64,000 nt of DNA, from assembly GCF_018342065.1 (NCBI RefSeq), contig NZ_JAFDOE010000008.1:62001-126000 (forward strand), in the 5' to 3' direction. A program made the position numbers and the translations under genes. This document shows, in pieces, positions 61,163 through 64,000 of this stretch (position 1 is the first letter of the stretch; each line of letters opens with the position of its first letter). The stretch is from Citrobacter sp. FP75. Lineage in GTDB: Bacteria > Pseudomonadota > Gammaproteobacteria > Enterobacterales > Enterobacteriaceae. A model generated the notes under the pieces. The model was given only the letters and a program-made list of their open reading frames with translations. It was not told the origin of the DNA and ran no database searches.

Positions 61163-63814
61163 TTAACCTGTATTACGCATACCGGCTGCGACACCCGCAA
61201 TGGTGACCATCAGCGCTTGCTCAACGCGCGGGTCAGGCGCTTCACCTTGCTCTTCTGCCAGACGCGAACGGTGTAACAGTTCAGCCTGTAGGACGTTCAG
61301 CGGATCGGTGTAGATATTCCTTAATTGAATCGACTCGGCAATCCACGGCAGGTCGGCCATCAAATGTGAGTCGTTGGCAATGGCCAGCACCACGTCGATG
61401 TCGGCTTCCAGACGGTGACGCAGCTCTTCGCCCAGCGGCCACAGCTCTTTTTTGACCAGACGCTGATCGTAGTATTCCGCCAGCCACAGGTCCGCTTTCG
61501 AGAACACCATTTCCAGCATGCCAAGGCGCGTGGAGAAGAATGGCCAGTCGCGGCACATTGCTTCAAGTTCGCTTTGTTTACCGTCTTCAACCACTTTTTG
61601 CAGTGCGGTACCTGCACCCAGCCAGGCCGGGAGCATCAGGCGGTTCTGCGTCCAGGCAAATATCCACGGAATGGCACGCAGAGATTCCACCCCGCCGGTC
61701 GGACGGCGCTTGGCCGGACGTGAGCCGAGCGGTAATTTGCCCAGTTCCTGCTCCGGGGTTGCAGAGCGGAAGTAGGGAACAAAGTCTTTGTTCTCACGCA
61801 CGTAGCCACGGTACAGCTCGCAGGAGATATCGGACAGCTCATCCATAATATGACACCAGCTGTCCTTCGGCTCCGGTGGTGGCAACAGGTTGGCCTCCAG
61901 GATCGCGGCGGTGTACAGCGACAGGCTGCTGATGGTGACTTCCGGCAGACCATACTTGAAGCGGATCATCTCACCCTGCTCAGTAACGCGCAGTCCACCT
62001 TTCAGGCTGCCTGGCGGTTGTGAGAGCAGCGCCGCATGGGCCGGTGCGCCGCCGCGGCCAATGGAACCACCGCGGCCGTGGAACAACGTCAGCTCAATGC
62101 CGGCTTTTTCGCAGGTTTTGATCAACGCATCTTGTGCCTGATATTGCGCCCAAGAAGCCGCCATGACGCCTGCGTCTTTTGCGGAGTCAGAGTAGCCAAT
62201 CATGACCATCTGTTTGCCCTGAATCAGACCGCGATACCAGTCGATATTCAACAGCTGAGTCATAACATCGTCAGCATTGTTCAGGTCGTCCAGCGTTTCA
62301 AACAGCGGCGCTACCGGCATGGTAAAACCAATGCCGGCCTCTTTCAGCAGCAGGTGAACGGCCAGTACATCCGACGGGGTTTTCGCCATCGAAATAACGT
62401 AGGCGGCAATGGAGCCATAAGGCGCTTCGGCAATCACCCGACAGGTGTCGAGCACTTCGCGGGTATCGTTACTCGGCTCCCAGTTTCGTGGCAGCAGTGG
62501 ACGTTTGGAATTCAGTTCGCGGATCAAGAAGGCCTGTTTGTCTGCTTCTGACCAGCTTTCGTAGTCGCCAATTCCCAGATAGCGGGTCAGTTCGCCCAGC
62601 GCTTCGGTATGACGGGTGCTTTCCTGACGAATATCGATACGCACCAGCGGAACGCCAAAACATTTCACGCGCCTAAGGGTATCGAGCAGTTCGCCATTGG
62701 CGATGATGCCCATACCGCAGGCTTGCAGAGACTGGTAACATGCGTACAGCGGTTCCCATAGCTGCTCGTTTTGCGTCAACAGGCCGGCAGGTTTCGGCAA
62801 TTTTTCGCCTTTCAGACGTGCTTCCAGCCAGGCCTGCGTTGTCATCAGACGTGAACGCAGCATCTTCATCAGGTGGCGGTAAGGTTCTGCTGCACCTTCT
62901 TCACCCACCAGCGCTAACAGTTCCGGCGTGGCATCGACCATCGATAGCTCAGAAACCAGGAACTGGATGTCTTTCAGGAACAGGTCGGTTGCTTTCCAGC
63001 GGCTGAGCAGCAGCACATGACGAGTGATATCCGCCGTCACGTTCGGGTTGCCGTCACGGTCACCACCCATCCAGGAGGTGAATCTGACTGGGACAAAATC
63101 GACGGGCAGCTTGTAATTCAGATGTTCTTCCAGCTGTTCGTTCAGTTCACGTAGATAGTTCGGCACACCTTCCCACAGGCTGTTTTCAACCACGGCGAAG
63201 CCCCATTTGGCTTCATCAACCGGGCTGGGACGCAGTTTACGGATTTCATCCGTATGCCAGGACTGGGCGATTAACTGGCGCAGGCGGCGCATCAGCTGGT
63301 GGCGCTCGTAATCGACGATGTCTTTGTTATCAAGCTGTTTAAGACAGGCGTTCACTTCACCCATTTTATGGATCAACGTGCGGCGGGTGATTTCTGTCGG
63401 GTGGGCGGTCAGCACCAGTTCCAGAGAAAGCGATTCTACGGCCTTTTTGATTGTCGCTTCATCAAGGTTGGGCTGCTCTTTCAGCTTGCGCAGGGTTCGA
63501 GCAATCACTTCCGGGTTGCTGGCAGCTTCGCCTTTTGGCGAAATGCTGTGGTACTGCTCGGCGGTATTGGCCAGGTTCAGGAACTGGCTAAACGCGCGAG
63601 CTACCGGCAGCAGCTCGTCGTTGGACAAGTTCTGCAGCGTAGTGAGCAGCTCCTGACGGTTCGCTTCATTGCCAGCGCGGGATGATTTAGACAGCTTACG
63701 GATTGTTTCTACGCGATCGAGAATGTTCTCTCCCAGCGCATCCTTGATGGTTTCTCCCAGCACTTTGCCGAGCATACTGACATTACTACGCAACGCGGAA
63801 TATTGTTCGTTCAT
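61163..63814 (-). CDS. ppc: Phosphoenolpyruvate carboxylase
   Basis: Ppc carboxylates PEP to oxaloacetate and so refills the citric acid cycle. It has 883 residues, as in E. coli. Catalytic residues are visible: H138 in [14 protein letters not shown], the lysine in [17 protein letters not shown] (near 546) and the arginines of the loop [18 protein letters not shown] (near 581-590). The C-terminus MRNTG, at the aspartate inhibitor site, is conserved. It is transcribed alone. The 186 bases between its start and the right edge hold its promoter region and no gene. Confidence 0.98.
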   Translation of the reverse strand: MNEQYSALRSNVSMLGKVLGETIKDALGENILDRVETIRKLSKSSRAGNEANRQELLTTLQNLSNDELLPVARAFSQFLNLANTAEQYHSISPKGEAASNPEVIARTLRKLKEQPNLDEATIKKAVESLSLELVLTAHPTEITRRTLIHKMGEVNACLKQLDNKDIVDYERHQLMRRLRQLIAQSWHTDEIRKLRPSPVDEAKWGFAVVENSLWEGVPNYLRELNEQLEEHLNYKLPVDFVPVRFTSWMGGDRDGNPNVTADITRHVLLLSRWKATDLFLKDIQFLVSELSMVDATPELLALVGEEGAAEPYRHLMKMLRSRLMTTQAWLEARLKGEKLPKPAGLLTQNEQLWEPLYACYQSLQACGMGIIANGELLDTLRRVKCFGVPLVRIDIRQESTRHTEALGELTRYLGIGDYESWSEADKQAFLIRELNSKRPLLPRNWEPSNDTREVLDTCRVIAEAPYGSIAAYVISMAKTPSDVLAVHLLLKEAGIGFTMPVAPLFETLDDLNNADDVMTQLLNIDWYRGLIQGKQMVMIGYSDSAKDAGVMAASWAQYQAQDALIKTCEKAGIELTLFHGRGGSIGRGGAPAHAALLSQPPGSLKGGLRVTEQGEMIRFKYGLPEVTISSLSLYTAAILEANLLPPPEPKDSWCHIMDELSDISCELYRGYVRENKDFVPYFRSATPEQELGKLPLGSRPAKRRPTGGVESLRAIPWIFAWTQNRLMLPAWLGAGTALQKVVEDGKQSELEAMCRDWPFFSTRLGMLEMVFSKADLWLAEYYDQRLVKKELWPLGEELRHRLEADIDVVLAIANDSHLMADLPWIAESIQLRNIYTDPLNVLQAELLHRSRLAEEQGEAPDPRVEQALMVTIAGVAAGMRNTG

Positions 63815-64000
63815 ATTAACCCAGACACCCCATCTTGAAATTATTAGCCCTGTATTTTTCGGGCTTAACTTTTTAGCCGTCTTTTATAAAGCCACGTAAA
63901 ACCCGTGGCGTCAATTGCTGCGAAATCGGTTCAGCAAACGAATAAATGGTGGGAATTTACGTTATTTAATTCACATCGCGTCAAATAAGCGTTGCTTATG

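Noticed and set aside
63815-64000. Possible start of a further gene at the right edge
   Set aside because: The stretch is AT-rich upstream DNA of ppc with no frame, ribosome site or conserved protein; argE would be expected only beyond the edge by E. coli order.

Overview
The window is a chromosomal segment of an enteric bacterium of the Enterobacteriaceae. Gene order follows the Escherichia coli sodA-to-ppc segment closely (sodA, kdgT, yiiM, cpxARP, fieF, pfkA, sbp, cdh, tpiA, fpr, glpFKX, zapB, rraA, menA, hslVU, ftsN, cytR, priA, rpmE, metJ/metBL, metF, katG, gldA-fsaB-ptsA, frwCB-pflDC-frwD, yijO, eptC, ppc). Proteins are near-identical in length to their E. coli counterparts, but several insertions do not match E. 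coli. This suggests a close relative such as Citrobacter or a Salmonella-like genus. The genus is an inference and is not proven by the sequence.

Layout. 1-3.5 kb: end of sodA, the 2-keto-3-deoxygluconate permease kdgT, a convergent DapA-family aldolase and yiiM. 3.5-9.7 kb: the Cpx envelope stress system with the CpxQ sRNA in the cpxP 3' end, then fieF, pfkA and sbp. 9.7-17.5 kb: cdh, then an accessory block of three AT-rich genes for exported proteins and two different SLC13/DASS-type anion transporters. 17.5-24.6 kb: tpiA, yiiQ, yiiR, fpr, the glpFKX operon and zapB. 24.7-25.8 kb: an AT-rich pair of unknown genes. 25.8-34.2 kb: conserved housekeeping genes from rraA to rpmE. 34.5-36.7 kb: a KdgM-type porin with a GPH-family sugar transporter. 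36.8-41 kb: metJ, metB and metL. 41-45.3 kb: a second accessory block with a zinc-ribbon protein, a periplasmic 5'-nucleotidase, a carboxymuconolactone-decarboxylase family protein and a LysR regulator. 45.4-48.7 kb: metF and katG. 48.7-59.1 kb: the gldA-fsaB-ptsA and frw/pfl cluster with the AraC regulator yijO. 59.2-63.8 kb: eptC and ppc.

Functional threads. Palindromes of the KdgR-operator type lie upstream of kdgT, the aldolase and the KdgM-type porin, so these scattered genes may form one regulon for pectin or hexuronate catabolites: porin, inner-membrane transporter, KDG permease, then KDG aldolase. MetJ boxes control metJ/metB and metF. A CpxR box lies in the cpxRA/cpxP gap, a Cra site precedes pfkA, and a sigma-32-type promoter precedes hslVU. 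The frw PTS, a glycyl radical enzyme with its activase, FsaB aldolase and GldA form one fermentative carbohydrate cluster.

No rRNA, tRNA, CRISPR array, complete insertion sequence or prophage was recognised. The points most worth following are the exported three-gene island (10.5-14.5 kb), the unknown pair at 24.7-25.8 kb, the transposase-like zinc-ribbon protein at 41-42.2 kb and the dispersed KdgR-type boxes.
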